Assembly: GCA_947561585.1 (NCBI GenBank)
Contig: CANNZV010001457.1
Coordinates: 89,449 to 153,448 of the forward strand
Source: Caprella mutica
Taxonomy: Eukaryota; Arthropoda; Malacostraca; Amphipoda; Caprellidae
Length of the DNA: 64,000 nucleotides
Reading direction: 5' to 3'
Every line of letters begins with the position of its first letter. Position 1 is the stretch's first letter. A model generated the notes under the pieces. The model saw only the letters and a list, made by a program, of their open reading frames with translations, was not told the origin of the DNA and searched no databases. Positions 23,099 through 36,280 of the stretch are shown here, one piece after another. Position numbers and translations under genes: made by a program.

Positions 23099-24006
23099 AG
23101 CTATAAGATTTATAAGCTTCGTATAGGTAGTTAGATTGTATGAGTTTAGAGGAATTATACTGATAATGTTAATCGCATACCTAGACGAAAGTAGACTTAG
23201 CTCTAGAAGAAGAAGAACAATATTGTTAGCAATAGCTAGATACTTATTGAATTGATAAATTCCAATGTTTCTGTTATCTAATTGAAAAATGAATTTATAA
23301 ATCATAAAAATTATATAATAAAATATAAGATAGAACGCCAATATAGGAAGTAGGTAATTAACATACTCACAGTTGCTCATAAAATTGCTCTCAGTTGCTC
23401 ATAAAATTTAATGTTTAGTAGCTACAGGGTTTTCACCTTTTATCCATGGCAATGAATTGACATCTTTCTATTGCAAAATACCTTCAACATTGAAATTTTA
23501 ATTAGCCTCTTGATTAAATGTACGAATCCTTTCAATCACTTATACAAGTTTTATTGTATTGAGCCTGAGAAGGTGATCGGTAGCCATACCTACTTCTACT
23601 AATGACACTGACATCAAAATAGATCGAATTTAATTACCAGGAACCTGTTAGATTTTAGTATACATACAGTTATAAACTACGATGTGGTATACATGTATAG
23701 AAGGATATGTTTTCGGAATGTTAATGAACTTTCTACAGCTACTACAAAACTTACCAAGGGATCAGGACTTCCTTATTCAACTTCCTTTAATAAGAATTCA
23801 ATCTATTTTACAGGAGATATTCAAAGATAGTTTAAAGATGGCAGTTTATTCGAATTTTATAAAACCGATAAATTAACAATAACGAATCAATCCTGTGAAT
23901 TTTTTTTTAAGGGGGCTCAAAAATATTGTCTGAAGCTAGGCCTTTATTTAGTTTTTGTGGATTTTAGATAAAAAGTGCTGTTGGCATTATCACATCATTT
24001 CTCGAT
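23099..24006. other. Intergenic or 3' flank, nothing recognised
   Basis: This separates the convergent DRG2 (+) and myofilin-like (-) genes. No coding signal is seen; 23900-24006 is probably 3' UTR of the minus-strand gene. Confidence 0.5.
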
Positions 24007-25389
24007 CTAGTAGAGGGTGCGACGACCGGCATAGATGTTCGCCATTGCTGGGGAATTGATGCGGTTGATCTGGTGGCGAGTAGGGTATGTCTCGCTAGGT
24101 TTGAATGACTTGTAGCTAGTGCCAGAGGCTGGGGTGGGGTAGCTGTGGTAGCTCATGCTGGGACCCATACCGCCATACACCTGAAAATGTAGTCATAAAA
24201 TATTTGTAAAAATATTAGCTACCCATAAAATATATCACTAAACTATATCGGAAAAATATTTATTACTTAAATTATTTTAAATTATATAACTAACTAATTT
24301 TCATGAAATCTATAAATAAATTAATATTATAATAAATAATGATATAATTTTATTAAACATTAAAAGTAAATTACACACTGAAAAGGATTCTCTTCGAGAC
24401 CTGTGACCTATTAGGTTGAAAACTTGAAATAGAGGTTACCTTAGTTGGGATGGTGCTTGTGCGGTATCGGTAGCGGTCAATGGGCGCCAAGAGAGAGGAA
24501 GAAGAGTGCCTGTTGGTGGGGAACACGGAGAGGCTCGTGTAGATCCTGGGGCCGTAGCTGACGGCGTTGGCGGAGGTGATCTTAGCCCTCTCCTTTTCTT
24601 CTGGGGCCACTGGTACCTGGGATTGGTACGTGTAGGTGGTTGAGGGGGTGGACCTGCATAAAATATATATGATTAAAAAATAACAATTTATCTAATGATA
24701 TCAATACATAAATATATATCAAGAACTATTTAAGTAATTAATACAATTAGGATTACATTTTCAAATTTATATGAAATTAAGAATTACGATTTGAATTAGT
24801 TTTTTCAAATTAAAGGAAAATATGATATTAGACAGCTACAGGTTTTCGATTAAAGTTTATATACTCAGTGTTATTGATGATTGGACTGAAATTAATAAAA
24901 ACAGAAGGATGATATGAAATTAACTCGCCTGTCTACCATCTTGGGAGAGTAGTGCACAATCTTAGGCTGCAGGATAATCCTAGCGTTGTCTGGTGGCAGG
25001 CTAGAGGCGCGGGTGCTGTGGGGAAGATTTTCCTGTGTTGCGACAGGTGAAGACTCCCTTGGGGGAATGCTGAAGGCTCTTAAAGCTCTCTCAACACTGA
25101 GTGCTCTTTCGAACCTAGGGACACTGACAGCCCTAGTGAATGCTCTGGCTAGGCGATCTTCCTCGTCAGCTGTGGAGCCGTAGGAAGTGTAGAAGGGAGT
25201 ACGACGAAGGAGCTCAAACCTACCGTCCGAATAACTGGAGATGTAGGGGTTTGCTGCGTAGTAGCGGCTTGTCACTGATCTCGGTGATAGTCCGTACTTG
25301 TGATAGTAGTACTCAGGACTGTGGAAATAGTGATAGTAGTCGTAAGGGCGGAGGTAACGTTGTTCGAAGTGGCTTGGGTAGGTATACAT
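24007..25389 (-). CDS. Tyr/Arg/Ser-rich protein, myofilin-like (tentative), 3 coding exons
   Basis: Coding exons in transcript order are 25389-24929, 24653-24440 and 24180-24007, giving 282 residues. The first intron appears to use a GC donor (AG then GCGAGT at 24929/24928), the second a normal GTAACC. A 5' UTR exon probably begins at 25424, after TTTTCAG; an in-frame TAG just upstream makes the ATG at 25389 (MYTYPSHFEQRYLRPYDYYH) the likely start. The N-terminus is Tyr-rich (SPEYYYHKYGLSPRS). A middle block carries a repeated R-x-x-S-[VL]-x-R pattern and STRASSLPP. The C-terminus ends with AMANIYAGRRTLY. No enzymatic domain or signal peptide is seen. Composition and low complexity recall insect thick-filament proteins such as myofilin; this is inference from style, not a confirmed match. 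The tail of the phosphatase gene at 38433-50771 has similar blocks and an intron in the same phase, so the two are probably paralogous. Confidence 0.75.
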
Positions 25390-25469
25390 ACTACGCTTCA
25401 AGAGAATTAACTACTACGGAAAACCTGAAAAGATGAATGTGTATTAACTAATTAAGCCTTTTGTGATGA

Positions 25470-26025
25470 CAATAGACCACTAAAGTTAAGGGAGCGCCGT
25501 TCCAACTAAGCTTATCGGCGGAATATGCTTATGTTATTCGTACGAGGATTGAAATGAGGTTCATTAACATCTTTATAACTGTCGATTTATTTAGTCTTGG
25601 AAAATTTTAATTCGGTATTTCAATACCTAATATCTTATCGCATTTATTGCTGTAAAGTTTATTGAAATAAAAAAGTTATTTAAATCGTTTCGAGAGGATG
25701 TGTGGCGCTTTGCTCAGAGGAGATGAGCAAAAGTATCATGCAACCACTCGAAACGACAGGCACTGACCGTTACTGGTTTAAAAACGGCCAAATAACCGTA
25801 TTAAAAAACTCTTAACTTTATTATTTAAAAACTAATTTCAATAAACTTTACAGCAATGAATGCAGTTTGATATTAGGAATCCAAATATTGAATTAAAATT
25901 CTCAAAAATTAAATAAATCATCAGCTATTGAGATGTTAATGAACCTTATTTTTATCCCTGTACAGATAACTTTTCGCTGACTAGCTAAGTTGAAATGGCG
26001 CTCCCTTTACTTTAGTGGTTTATTG
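25470..26025. mobile_element. Palindromic element with ACCACTAAAGT ends
   Basis: The left end (ACAATAGACCACTAAAGTTA) and right end (complement of TTTAGTGGTTTATTGT) match. Arms of about 190 bp mirror each other, including CTGTAAAGTTTATTGAAAT versus ATTTCAATAAACTTTACAG. A central segment (25690-25800) differs and contains its own inverted pieces. It lies only about 45 bp upstream of the inferred 5' UTR exon of the myofilin-like gene. Relatives are at 27577-27932 and 56636-56890. Confidence 0.7.
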
Positions 26026-27576
26026 TTAACTCCTCGCATCAGTGGATAGCTAAAATTCAACCAAACTTTAAAATAACAATACAAAATCATGATAGAACCT
26101 TCGTTTCTGAATTAGGCAACCAATGATTGATGTATGATCCTAGTAGTAATTAATCTATTATCAGAAGATGGTTAACTAATTTTCAGTACTTTAATTGGCA
26201 TGAGCTTACATGAATTTCTAGAATTACTGTTTGAAATTCACCATCTGGGAATTTGTAAAGAATAATGAGCATCCGGCAATAGGTTCATATCATCACTCTA
26301 GTTTTAGTCTAAACAAACGTTGAAAACACCAACCACAAGGGGCAATAACCTAATGAGGATATCTAGAAACAAACAACCCTAGACAGTCTAGAAAAAGTGT
26401 TAGCAATGTGGTATTTATAGATACCGTGGAACGCCTATTTTGAATAAATGCAAAACTTAAAGTGGAAACCTAGGTAAATTGGTAAGTTAAGATCAGATGG
26501 AAAAAATAGGGAGTAGAATTTTGAGAATATTATGAAGGTAACCTGATGAAATGAATTCACTGCTTGAAAAACTAAATGGTCATCATTAGAAAATTTTCCT
26601 AAATTTGTGCATTGTATGTTAAAAGTTGATAACAAAGATTTCAAACTAAACCAATTGATAACAACTTCAAAGGGATAAATTCGTCTCATCTGGTTTCCCT
26701 ATGACTAGATTATATAAATGGCATGGAAAACATCAGACAGGAACAAGATATGACCTGATGATGTAATTAAACGATCATTATTAATAAAAAATTGTTACCT
26801 AAAATATAAAAAAGTACACAAGAATAAAATTTGATGAAAAAAATCTATAAAATTTCAACTCTACTCAATTTTTTTCTAAAAATTATTTTATTCACCAATA
26901 TCTATTTAAAAATATTATTTAGTATCAAATGAAAGTCATAAAAAGTAATTGAGAAAGAGATGGTATCACTTATATTCTAATTCAACACATAAGTGTTGAA
27001 AACTATAAATACAAATATTTGCGATTATTTTATTAATTTATGAAGTGAAAAGGGGGTATTTAACCCATAAATATAGGGTTTATATTGCACTAATTTAACA
27101 AAACAGACTTTTCATTTCATTTATAAAACACCAGACACTCTTGAGGAAAGAGTATTCTACAGATTTTCAGTACTAACCTTTCTTTTGAATAATTGTAAGT
27201 GAAAATTTAAATTCAGTCTTGATCTAAATTTTAATATTTCACTCTGGCATATCCTTTCCAAATGAGTTTATTAAAGTTTAACCTTGTAAAACTAACATCA
27301 ACAGTTGGGAAAATAACCACTTAAAATTTTTTGATGGCTGGTTCGTTTCTTAAAATTTATTTTTTATTAATTATGAAGATATTAAAATTAGTTTATACAC
27401 CTTGAATTTGTATTCTAAATTAATGTTCTCTTATATCAACTAATTTTTTCATGCATCATCTGAAATTGAAATGAAAAATCCTCTGTATATTTTCTTTTAA
27501 TTTTCCCCTCATTGATGATAAGTTGACTTTTTTTTATTATAAGTGGGCCCATCTCTTCAATTCACATTATTGATAG
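26026..27576. other. Intergenic DNA, nothing recognised
   Basis: AT-rich sequence without coding structure. It may contain the promoter or 5' non-coding exons of the myofilin-like gene, but no signals could be assigned. Confidence 0.5.
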
Positions 27577-27932
27577 GCCACCAAAGTGAAGTGAGCGAGG
27601 GTCCATTTCAGAAATCCAGCGAAGTATTCCTATGTTATTCGTACGGGGATAAAAATGAGGTTCAACAGCATCCATCCATACAGCTGACTACTTACTCTTT
27701 GAAAATTTTAAGTCAATATTTCGATATCTAATATCCAACTGCATATGTTGCTGTATAGTTCATTGAAAAATGCGCATTTTTCGATGAACTATACAGCATT
27801 GAATGCGGTTTGGTATCGAAATATTGACTTGAAATTTTCAAAGAGTAAGGAGGTAGTCAGTTGTATGGATCGTTTTTATTCCCGTACGCTGATATTCTAA
27901 GATGGAACGGTGCTCACTTCACTTTGGTGGTC
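27577..27932. mobile_element. Palindromic element, CCACCAAAGTGAAGTGAGC ends
   Basis: CCACCAAAGTGAAGTGAGC at the left and its complement GCTCACTTCACTTTGGTGG at the right. The arms are nearly perfect to the centre at about 27770 (ATGCGCATTTTTCGATGAAC). Internal sequence (TATTCGTACGGGGATAAAAA) ties it to the 25470-26025 and 56636-56890 copies. Confidence 0.8.
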
Positions 27933-28449
27933 TGTGAGTTAAGTCTTCTAAATTTACCTTAAGACTAACTGCTCGTATATGCAGTTTTCTAACTATGTTA
28001 TTTTCTTGACAGCTGCAAGAGAGAGGAGGAATATAGACAGTAAATAAAATGAGAAAATAGAGAAGTCAGTGGTTGTATTATTGATATTATTATTTCGAGT
28101 GAAGTCTTTATTAATGATTATGCAATTATGAACTTTTTTTAAACTAATTTAGTAATGTGTTGAAGTAAATAAGAATATATTATTATTTTAACTTTCTCGT
28201 TATTTTTTGTAGTGCAACAATTTATTTTCCTAGAACTGTCAAATAAATGTTCATGATTCAAATCTCATCTATTTGAATGTGCTAAGTAATCATTTTTCTA
28301 TCCGTTGTTTCTTCGAAGTCTCTTACATATACTCCCTTTTTCGAAATAGCTTTCGGTCCCGATGCAAACATCCAACTCTCTACTGGATAATTAAAGTAAT
28401 CAATTCTATATATGTTTGTATACGGTAACCGGTGTTCCTACTTCTTGCC

Positions 28450-28645
28450 ACCGGTACTCCTCCAAGATCTCCCTATTACCGCTATTCACTACCTCTTACC
28501 TCCCCTTTACCGGTATTCACCTCTTATCTCATTATTACCGGTATTCACCCCTTATCTCCCTACTACCAGTATTCACCCCTTATCTCCCTACTACCGGTAT
28601 TCACCCCTTATCTCCCTACTACCGCCATTCCCCCCGTATCTCCCG
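28450..28645. repeat. 28-bp minisatellite
   Basis: About six to seven imperfect copies of a 28-bp unit containing TTATCTCCCTACTACCGG. Three overlapping open frames across it are spurious. Confidence 0.9.
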
Positions 28646-29239
28646 TCACCTCGTAGCAGTTGTTTCAGTCGTGTGACAGTGATTTAGGTAAGCAAGGCAT
28701 GTTTATTTCGGGAGATTTGGTAAGTCGGTAAGTGCCAAATGTATTGACTGCCAAGGGTCAGTACAGTCAGTGACTTACCAAACTACAGTCACTGATGGTA
28801 CTCGTGTGGTAAAACCTAATAAGGCTACAAAATCTGGCTGCTGCTCCAATGAAGAAAACGTCATCTTTTTATTTATATTTCATTTTATCTTTTTTAGTTT
28901 TATCATTTTAGTACCTTTCTTACTTATTTTTAGTTTTATCATTTTTAGTACCTTTTTTAGTTTTATTATAATATTTTTATTCAAAATGAGATTACTTTTC
29001 AGGGTGAGATTTTTTATATCTCAAATTTCAACGTCAATAATACAACCACTGATTATTTGTGAAAATTCATCACTGGTCTATATGCTGAACGTTTGAAAAG
29101 AATTGAGCAGAAAAAACGACTGCATTTAGATCAGTAATGGCTTTTGTTGGTATTCATTTGTACCATAGAAAGTTATTGGTTAGTTCTAAAATTTGAGGGG
29201 GATTGGAAAAATATAATTAGAAAAACTCCGTTAATGTCT

Positions 29240-29590
29240 ACTTAATCCGTTAGAATTTAATTAGGTAGTCAAAGTCTAAATTTGTAAATATTATCTCTCT
29301 AAATTAAGTATTCAAGTCTAATTTGGGAAATATTATCTAAAAATTAGGTAGTCAAAGTCTAATTTTGTAAATATTATCTCTAAATTAAGTATTCAAGTCT
29401 AATTTTGTTAATATTATCTAAAAATTAGGTATTCAAAGTCTAATTTTGTAAATATTATCTCTAAATTAAGTATTCAAAGTCTAATTTTGTAAATATTATC
29501 TAAAAATTAGGTAGTCAAAGTCTAATTTTGTAAATATCTAAAAAGTAAGTATACTTATCTCAAAATTAGGTATACAAAGTCTAATCTTTT
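29240..29590. repeat. Tandem repeat of about 41-43 bp
   Basis: About eight imperfect units containing AATTAGGTAGTCAAAGTCTA and TTTTGTAAATATTATC, alternating between two subtypes (AATTAGGTA and AATTAAGTA). Confidence 0.85.
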
Positions 29591-30495
29591 TTAAATTAAT
29601 TGAAGGGCAAAGCCTTCCTTCAAAAAACTATAAATTCTTTAAATGCAGCATTACTAACAACAAATTTCATCTCCATTTCTGTGAGTCACTCATAACCATG
29701 TCCTGAGAATTTCTCTGTCATATGGTGTTATAAATAAGTTATTCAAATTAGAAATAGACTGTAAATCCATTAATTTTTTTTTATGATATCTAACCAATGG
29801 ACTCAAGATTTTATAACCCTGTATACCCAATATAAGTTGAGCAAAGAAATTATTTCAAACATTAATTAAATTAAATAATTATTGGAAAAATATTAAAAAG
29901 GAAACTAGTAAAGTAGGTAGGTGTATCGGCTGAATTTTGCTGATTATATATTAGAGCTATGTTTTTAATCTTTATCATTCAATTACTGTTGTAAAATATT
30001 ACTTATCTGTTATAGGTGAAACATTTTCACAAATATTGAAAAAGTTGCGACGAACTTTCGAATGTTTAAAAGTTTTCCGATTCATTGAATTATATTTGAT
30101 GTGAATATACATAAAATACACTCCTACATATTCAAAATTATTCGAATGCTATCTAGATTATTCAGATTAAAGTTTTATTTTATTTTCTTACGTGATCTAT
30201 AATGTGGAACCATCCGAACTCGAAACTTACATACTTGAATTAGTTAATCAATTTTAAAGGAATTGAATCGAATTGTTCAATTGAAAAATAAAAGCTTTGA
30301 TACAAGAAACTGTACAAGAAGAATGAGAAATTGGAAAAAATGCAAAGATTATCATTTATTTCTTGAAGATATAGACTAAATATTTTAGAGGGTGAAATAA
30401 ATAATAATAGTCTTATTATTAGTATAAGTAACTTACATATAAATATAATTAATAATATTGTAGTATAAGTAAATAACTCTTATTCAGTACCGTAG

Positions 30496-30628
30496 TTAGA
30501 GCCCTGTGAATCGTTGTGACCCTCTTGCCGTTGCAGCTGAAGATGCACTACCACCACCTGCTCTAGACTCACCATTGGGGTGTACCTGCATAGGGACCAT
30601 TGGGACCACGGGGCGGTGGTGAGTGTAT
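30496..30628 (-). CDS. Candidate coding exon of a minus-strand gene
   Basis: This is a GC-richer island in AT-rich DNA. On the minus strand it has an acceptor (CATCACAG before 30628) and an open frame beginning YTHHRPVVPMVPMQVHPNGE and ending QRFTGL then stop at 30496-30498. A strong internal donor (ATG then GTGAGT at 30573/30572) would instead give a 56-bp internal exon, 30573-30628. The entering phase needs two bases, which the donor at 38686 of the phosphatase gene supplies, so it may be an alternative exon of that gene. The 30-bp satellite starts immediately upstream. There is no homology evidence. Confidence 0.3.
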
Positions 30629-30649
30629 CTGTGATGCACACTAATGCTA

Positions 30650-31866
30650 TATCCTGTATACAGATGCACAGTCATAATGTATCCTATATACTGACGACTG
30701 CCATACTGTATCCTATATACTGATGTACAGTCATACTGTATCCTATATACTGATGCAGTGCCATACTGTATCCTATATACTGATGCACTGCCGTACGGTA
30801 TCCTATATACTGATGCACAGTCATACTGTATCCTCTATACTGATGCTCAGGCATAGTGTATCCTATATACTGATGCACAGGCATACTGTATCATAATTAT
30901 ATACTGATGCAGTGCCATACTGTATCCTATATACTGATGCACAGTCATACTGTATCCTCTATACTGATGCACAGGCATAGTGTATCCTATATACTGATGC
31001 ACAGGCATACTGTATCATATATACTGATGCACAGTCATACTGTATCCTATATACTGATGCACAGGCATACTGTATCATATATACTGATGCACAGTCATAC
31101 TGTATCCTATATACTGATGCACAGGCATACTGTATCCTATATACTGATGCACAGTCATACTGTATCCTCTATACTGATGCACAGGCATAGTGTATCCTAT
31201 ATACTGATGCACAGGCATACTGTATCATATATACTGATGCACAGTCATACTGTATCCTATATACTGATGCACAGGCATACTGTATCCTCTATACTGATGC
31301 ACAGGCATAGTGTATCCTATATACTGATGCACAGTCATACTGTATCCTATATACTGATGCACAGGCATACTGTATCCTATATACTGATGCACAGGCATAC
31401 TGTATCATATATACTGATGCACAGTCATACTGTATCCTATATACTGATGCACAGGCATACTGTATCCTATATACTGATGCACAGTCATACTGTATCCTAT
31501 ATACTGATGCACAGTCATACTGTATCCTATATACTGATGCACAGTCATACTGTATCCTATATACTGATGCACAGGCATACTGTATCCTATATACTGATGT
31601 ACAGTCATACTGTATCCTATATACTGATGCACAGGCATACTGTATCCTATATACTGATGTACAGTCATACTGTATCCTATATACTGATGCACAGTCATTC
31701 TGTATCCTCTATACTGATGCACAGGCATACTGTATCATATATATTGATGCACAGTCATACTGTATCCTATATACTGATGCACAGGCATACTGTATCCTAT
31801 ATACTGATGTACAGTCATACTGTATCCTATATACTGATGCACAGTCATTCTGTATCCTCTATACTG
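30650..31866. repeat. 30-bp minisatellite, about 40 copies
   Basis: The unit contains ACTGATGCACAGTCATACTG followed by TATCCTATAT. Variants alternate (AGTCATACTG or AGGCATACTG; CCTATAT or CATATAT). The period is exactly 30, so long open frames arise on both strands; these are not genes. Confidence 0.95.
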
Positions 31867-32609
31867 GAATTTAGATGAATTTTCCCGTTGAATAATGTTT
31901 TAGTTTAATCGAAAATAAAGAAAAGACTAAATATAATTAATACAGGGTGTCCTAAGAAAAACGGAACTCAACTTTAAAGTAGTATATTTCTATAACTATT
32001 GAAGTTATATGTTTTTTTCTTATATTATTTTGTTTTTTGAATGCTTTTCTATCCATAATTCAATTTTCATAAAGTTTTCTTCATTTTTGTAAATGTTCAA
32101 CGATGTTATTGATGGGTGGGGAAAATGGCTTTGCACAAATCGTCAGAAGATGACAATGAGGTATGTTCATACATTAAAAATATCTTTATTAGACAAAAAC
32201 ATCATCAATAAAACAGAATTATTTCCAGGTTTTAAAAGCATTCCAATAACTATTCCTTTCATAAAATACTGACAATCTGTTGAAATGTGATTAGATACAA
32301 AAAGGAAGGTACAAACTGAAAGTTTAACAAGGTAGTATAATAAATTATAAAGATATTTTTAATGTTTGAACTTACTTACTTACTATACAATGAATGCTAC
32401 TTTAGAAACGGTGAGTCCATTTAATTTCATTCCTATTCACTCAGTCCTCCACACTGAAACACCAGTCGGTTATAAGTTTCATTCCATATAGATGGTTAAA
32501 AATCATACAATAAATAACAAATTTAATTGTTACTAATCATATGCAATCGATTATCCCATACTAATATTATTTACACAAACTTTTACATCTTTTTAGTTGT
32601 TACTCTAAT

Positions 32610-33127
32610 TACCATTTTTTTAATATCACCTCATTTATTACCATATTTCTAATATCACCTCATTTATTACCATATTTCTAATATCACCTCATTTATTACC
32701 GTTTTTCTAATATCACTTCATTTATTACCATTTTTCTAATATCACCTCATTTATTACCATATTTCTAATATCACCTCATTTATTTCCATATTTCTAATAT
32801 CACCTCATTTATTACCATTTTTCTAATATCACTTCATTTATTACCATATTTCTAATATCACCTCATTTATTACCATTTTTCTAATATCACCTCATTTATT
32901 ACCGTTTTTCTAATATCACCTCATTTATTACCATTTCTCTAATATCACCTCATTTATTACCATTTCTCTAATATCACCTCATTTATTACCATTTCTCTAA
33001 TATCACCTCATTTATTACCGTTTTTCTAATATCACCTCATTTATTACCGTTTTTCTAATATCACCTCATTTATTACCATTTTTCTAATATCACCTCATTT
33101 ATTACCATTTCTCTAATATCACCTCAT
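32610..33127. repeat. 29-bp minisatellite, about 18 copies
   Basis: The unit contains CTAATATCACCTCATTTATT with a variable ACCATTTTT/ACCATATTT/ACCGTTTTT prefix. Confidence 0.95.
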
Positions 33128-33529
33128 TCTCATCTAACTATTTAGATACTTAGTTAGTTCAATTAGGCGAAAAAGTTGAATAACTATTTCCTGTTCTGAA
33201 AGTGTTTCTAATTATATGTTTATTAATTAACTATTTACTGTTCGATATAAATAATTCTTTCTTTTATTAGAGATAGCTCTCAGTATTAGCCAAATTATTT
33301 TAATTTATAACTTTATATGTGGATTTATTTAATGCTTCTCAAATATATCAATTATTTTCGTAGTTATATAATTTGATTTGCCAAATTACATTAGGCATTT
33401 TAAATTAATATTACTAAAGTGAACTGTACTTCGGGAAATACTCCTATAATGTAATGAATAATTACTCCAAACCCATTACTTCATTTTTTTTCACCAATTC
33501 TTCTGCACTCCCGATCTAATGTATTGTCT

Positions 33530-33715
33530 TGAGTCTTTATATTGTCTTTTTACAGTCTTGAGTCTTTATATAGTCTTTTTACAGTCTTGAGTCTTTATAT
33601 AGTCTTTTTACAGTCTTGAGTCTTTATATAGTCTTTTTACAGTCTTGAGTCTTTATATAGTCTTTTTACAGTCTTGAGTCTTTATATAGTCTTTTTACAG
33701 TCTTGAGTCTTTAAC
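33530..33715. repeat. 29-bp minisatellite, about 6 copies
   Basis: Very homogeneous units containing TCTTGAGTCTTTATATAGTC then TTTTTACAG. Confidence 0.95.
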
Positions 33716-34018
33716 CTCATCATCACACACAAGGTATATAATATTAATCACCACCTGTTGAATGACTCACGAGGTAGGTATATAATTTTATTAATATTTC
33801 ATATCATTGAAAAGGTGGGTATCATTAACTAGGTGGGTATTGTGATAACATACTTAGAACTGACTTATTATCATGAATAATGTTAATTAAATTACATTTA
33901 GCCAACTAACTTGCCCTTTTATAACATTATATGGCACTGAAGACAAAATGTGAAATTATCTGGATTATTAATAATTATATTTATAATTTCCTAGTGGGAA
34001 TCATTATCATTAACGGGG

Positions 34019-34205
34019 TTGATATCATTATTAACTAGGTGTGTATCATTAACTAGGTGTATATCATTAACTAGGTGTGTATCATTTACTAGGTGTATAT
34101 CATTAACTAGGTGGGTATCATTAACTAGGTGTATATCATTAAATAGGTGTATATCATTAACTAGGTGTATATCATTAACTAGGTGTATATCATTAACTAG
34201 GTATG
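34019..34205. repeat. 18-bp minisatellite, about 11 copies
   Basis: Unit ATCATTAACTAGGTGTAT with minor changes. A period divisible by three yields spurious frames on both strands. Confidence 0.95.
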
Positions 34206-34292
34206 TTTCATTTCTCATTGTAGCTGCCAAGAGAATTCAAAGATTTTGGCTCATCTGATGATAAGTTTAACTGGTAACCCTGTACCCAGCTG

Positions 34293-35110
34293 TGATAGTA
34301 CTATTAGTTACACTAACTAGTGATAGTACTATTAGTCACACTATCTAGTGATAGTACTATTAGTTACACTAACTAGTGATAGTACTATTAGTCACACTAT
34401 CTAGTGATAGTACTATTAGTTACACTAACTAGTGATAGTACTATTAGTCACACTAACTAGTGATAGTACTATTAGTCACACTAACTAGTGATAGTACTAT
34501 TAGTCACACTATCTAGTGATAGTACTATTAGTTATACTAACTAGTGATTGTACTATTTGTTAAACTAACTAGTGATAGTACTATTAGTTACACTAACTAG
34601 TGATAGTACTATTAGTTACACTAACTAGTGATAGTACTATTAGTTACACTAACTAGTGATAGTACTATTAGTTACACTAACTAGTGATAGTACTATTAGT
34701 CACACTAACTAGTGATAGTACTATTAGTTATACTAACTAGTGATTGTACTATTTGTTAAACTAACTAGTGATAGTACTATTAGTTACACTAACTAGTGAT
34801 AGTACTATTAGTTACACTAACTAGTGATAGTACTATTAGTTATACTAACTAGTGATTGTACTATTAGTCACACTATCTAGTGATAGTACTATTAGTTATA
34901 CTAACTAGTGATTGTACTATTTGTTAAACTAACTAGTGATAGTACTATTAGTTACACTAACTAGTGATAGTACTATTAGTTACACTAACTAGTGATAGTG
35001 CTATTAGTCACACTATCTAGTGATAGTACTATTAGTTACACTAACTAGTGATAGTACCATTAGGTAAACTAACTAGTGTTAGTACCATTAGTCACACTAA
35101 CTAGTGAATG
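34293..35110. repeat. 28-bp minisatellite, about 29 copies
   Basis: The unit contains TGATAGTACTATTAGTTACA then CTAACTAG. Variant units (GATTGTACTATTTGTTAAAC) recur at regular distances, suggesting block duplications. Confidence 0.95.
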
Positions 35111-35989
35111 GTGGTACTATTAGTTGACATAAGTCTTATTGTATATTCTATCGTCAATAACTACTTTGTGATGTCTACAATTATTTGTATTTTATAGCTA
35201 CATTATCTTTTGTTAATTATTTATTATATTCATGTGCAAGTATTCATTATAATTGATACATATATACTAATTTAAAAAAACTCGCAAAAGCCAAAAAAAA
35301 ATGTTTTTTTAAATTAATTTTAGTGTTATATGTAGCCATGATTCTGCTAAAAATTGTTTGTTTTTCCTTTTAATATTTATTTCATTATAAAAGTGTGAAA
35401 CGAATAAAGCCTAATAATAGCAATTCGTTACCATAATTTACGAGATGTTAAATTTATCATTTAATCTACGGAGATTGCTATCAATATTTGACTTACTTTC
35501 GTCCATATTCATACTTTTATTTTGGTAGTTAATTTTCATTAGATACAAAGGTTAATTAGTAACTATAATTATATAGAAGCTATGACATGAGAAAGATAGC
35601 GAATGAATTATAGTACTGCAATTGAGGCTCTGTGTATAGTGAGGTTTGTACGAGGTTTTTGAACTTTAATTTCATTACATAATTAATAATTATTTCATGA
35701 CATTATTATTTATCAGTATATTTTGATTTTGAAATCTTTATTTTAAGAACTTATTAATGTTTTTCTATTGAAGTTTAGAGGTCAAAATAAAAGAATTAAA
35801 AACTATTGTAACTAAAAATTCTCTTGTACGGAAAAGATCGTAGCCCCGCCCTAACTATTTATATATTAAACAATTATAATTTTTTTTTTCATTTTTTCTT
35901 ACTTGATCACAATATTGAACCGTCCAATAACTCGGAACTTACCTAATACTTGATTCTAAATTTTTTGTACCTTTTTATAATATACATAT
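35111..35989. other. AT-rich DNA, one MITE fragment
   Basis: No gene is seen. A half copy of the GGGTAA-type palindromic family is at about 35890-35945 (TTCTTACTTGATCACAATAT ... AACTCGGAACTTACC). Confidence 0.5.
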
Positions 35990-36280
35990 ACTAGTGTACT
36001 TTCCCGTTAAAAATAACGGGTCCTCATCAATAATTTATAACCCGTTATTATGTTACTTTAAATGAATTCAATTAAAAGTAAATTTTCTGCATAGTCTAAT
36101 TTATTTTATTGATAAAATACATTTAAAAATTGAATAAAAACAGGTGAATTTAAATATCAAGTCAATATATTCCCGTGCGTATCATAGTTACATTCTTCAG
36201 GTTTAATTCCCGTTGTGTAAAAGCGGACACCAAATAAATAAACACACTAAGGAAATTATTAGTATAGACTTTTTTTTAGT
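35990..36280. mobile_element. Interspersed element, about 290 bp (inverted partner at 55943-56235)
   Basis: From TATACTAGTGTACTTTCCCG to AAATTATTAGTATAGAC, with short inverted ends (TATACTA). A second copy in opposite orientation at 55943-56235 keeps the same order of blocks: AACGGGT, CTTTTAATTGAATTC-like, TGTAAAAGCGGACACCAAA and so on. No coding capacity. Confidence 0.75.

Noticed and set aside
24371..25401. Calling the neighbour gene myofilin outright
   Set aside because: Composition and size are suggestive, but no residue-level match could be verified from sequence alone, so no symbol was given.
28412..28687. Three overlapping Tyr/Pro/Leu-rich frames
   Set aside because: All three frames are open across the same 28-bp repeat, so this is a repeat artefact.
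30907..31878. 323-codon open frame on the + strand
   Set aside because: It is a pure translation of the 30-bp satellite; the period is a multiple of three and frames open on both strands, with no start context or non-repeat domain.
34293..35110. CRISPR-like repeat array with 28-bp repeats
   Set aside because: No spacers separate the units; it is simple head-to-tail repetition.
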